Source: an uncultured Mycoplasmatota bacterium
GTDB taxonomy: Bacteria > Bacillota_I > Bacilli_A > RF39 > UBA660
Assembly (NCBI GenBank): GCA_900557185.1
Contig: USRP01000026.1
Span: forward strand, 1 to 14,192
Reading direction: 5' to 3'
Length of the DNA: 14,192 nt
The notes under the pieces were generated by a model, which worked only from the letters and a program-made list of their open reading frames with translations, searched no databases and was not told where the DNA came from. Each line of letters starts with the position of its first letter. The first letter of the stretch is position 1. A program made the translations under genes and the position numbers. Positions 13,658 through 14,192 of this stretch are shown here, piece after piece.

Positions 13658-14192
13658 TTACTCTTTTTCTAATAAATCAGGACGACGTTCTTGTGTTCTA
13701 CTTATTTGTTGTTCTAAGCGCCATTTTCTAATATTCTCATGATGGCCAGATAATAATACATCAGGTACTTTCATATCTCTAAACTCAACTGGTTTTGTAT
13801 ATACTGGATAATCTAATAAATGATTTTCAAACGATTCATTTTCACTAGATTCTTTCGTAATAACTTCATCTAACAAACGAATAATACTATCACTTACTAC
13901 CATACTAGCAAGTTCTCCCCCTGTTAGAATATAATCACCAATACTAATTTCCATATCTGCTAAAGAACGAATTCTCTCATCAAATCCCTCATAATGACCA
14001 CATATTATTAAAATATGTTTTTTATGTGATAATTCATGCGCAATTTTTTGCTTGTATGGAACACCTTGTGGTGACATTAATATGACAAATGTATCTTCTT
14101 TCTTTAAATCTTCTACCGCATCAAAGATAGGTTGTGGCATCAATACCATACCACTTCCCCCACCAAATTGATAATCATCTACTTTCTTATGT
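13658..14192 (-). CDS. trmD: tRNA (guanine-N1)-methyltransferase, N-terminus beyond window
   Basis: About 178 residues of TrmD are visible and the frame is open through the right edge: upstream of the first internal ATG it reads HKKVDDYQFGGGSGMVLMPQPIFDA, a well-conserved TrmD block, so the ATG at 14149 is not the start. Further signatures are ILIICGHYEGFDERIR and EISIGDYILTGGELAS, which form the trefoil-knot S-adenosylmethionine site, and the C-terminal DVLLSGHHENIRKWR. TrmD methylates G37 next to the anticodon and prevents frameshifting. About 60 N-terminal residues are missing compared with the usual length near 240. It normally precedes rplS; here an unknown gene intervenes. Confidence 0.96.
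   Translation of the reverse strand, partial: HKKVDDYQFGGGSGMVLMPQPIFDAVEDLKKEDTFVILMSPQGVPYKQKIAHELSHKKHILIICGHYEGFDERIRSLADMEISIGDYILTGGELASMVVSDSIIRLLDEVITKESSENESFENHLLDYPVYTKPVEFRDMKVPDVLLSGHHENIRKWRLEQQISRTQERRPDLLEKE

Noticed and set aside
14149..14192. ATG at 14149 as the start of trmD
   Set aside because: The frame continues upstream with the conserved HKKVDDYQFGGGSG block, so the gene is cut by the window edge.
1..14192. tRNA or rRNA genes, CRISPR arrays, insertion sequences or long repeats
   Set aside because: None recognised on either strand by eye; no transposase motifs, no regular spaced repeats, no cloverleaf with a CCA end.

Overview
The window is AT-rich, with Gram-positive style Shine-Dalgarno sites (AGGAGG/GGAGGTG), many GTG and TTG starts, and tryptophan encoded by TGG. 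The right end carries a trmD / rplS / lepB block typical of Firmicutes. I read it as a chromosomal segment of a low-GC Firmicute (Bacilli, Erysipelotrichia or clostridial-like); the genus cannot be named from the sequence. Every gene except one (a DUF2207 membrane protein) is on the minus strand, so the window reads right to left.

Left part (1-4430), accessory genes: a RhuM-family protein running off the left edge, a peptidase S51 family protein, a histidine phosphatase, an operon of a membrane-anchored XRE regulator, a small four-helix membrane protein and a GNAT acetyltransferase closed by a terminator, then a maltose O-acetyltransferase-type hexapeptide enzyme. The 4429-4711 gap holds divergent promoter-like sites and a possible 30-codon remnant or small ORF.

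Middle (4712-12137): the plus-strand DUF2207 protein converges on a three-gene minus-strand operon and shares a terminator with it. In order of transcription the operon encodes a glutathionylspermidine-synthase-like ligase (9009-10238), an unknown 216-residue protein (8381-9031) and a homospermidine-synthase-like enzyme (6874-8361). This is the most interesting part of the window: it looks like a compact pathway that makes a polyamine and joins it to an acid or peptide. Upstream of it is a 604-residue coiled-coil protein of unknown function.

Right part (12200-14192), housekeeping: signal peptidase I (lepB), ribosomal protein L19 (rplS) behind its own promoter and a probable L19 leader RNA, an unrecognised lysine-rich 151-residue protein inserted between trmD and rplS, and the C-terminal three quarters of trmD running off the right edge.

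Gene ends are tightly packed: at four minus-strand genes the stop codon lies inside the terminator hairpin, and the plus-strand gene's stop abuts one. Several promoters share an extended -10 of the form TGTTATAAT. Start codons were chosen from Shine-Dalgarno spacing, which shortens six genes relative to their longest open frame: rplS, lepB, the XRE regulator, the small membrane protein, the coiled-coil protein and the DUF2207 gene.
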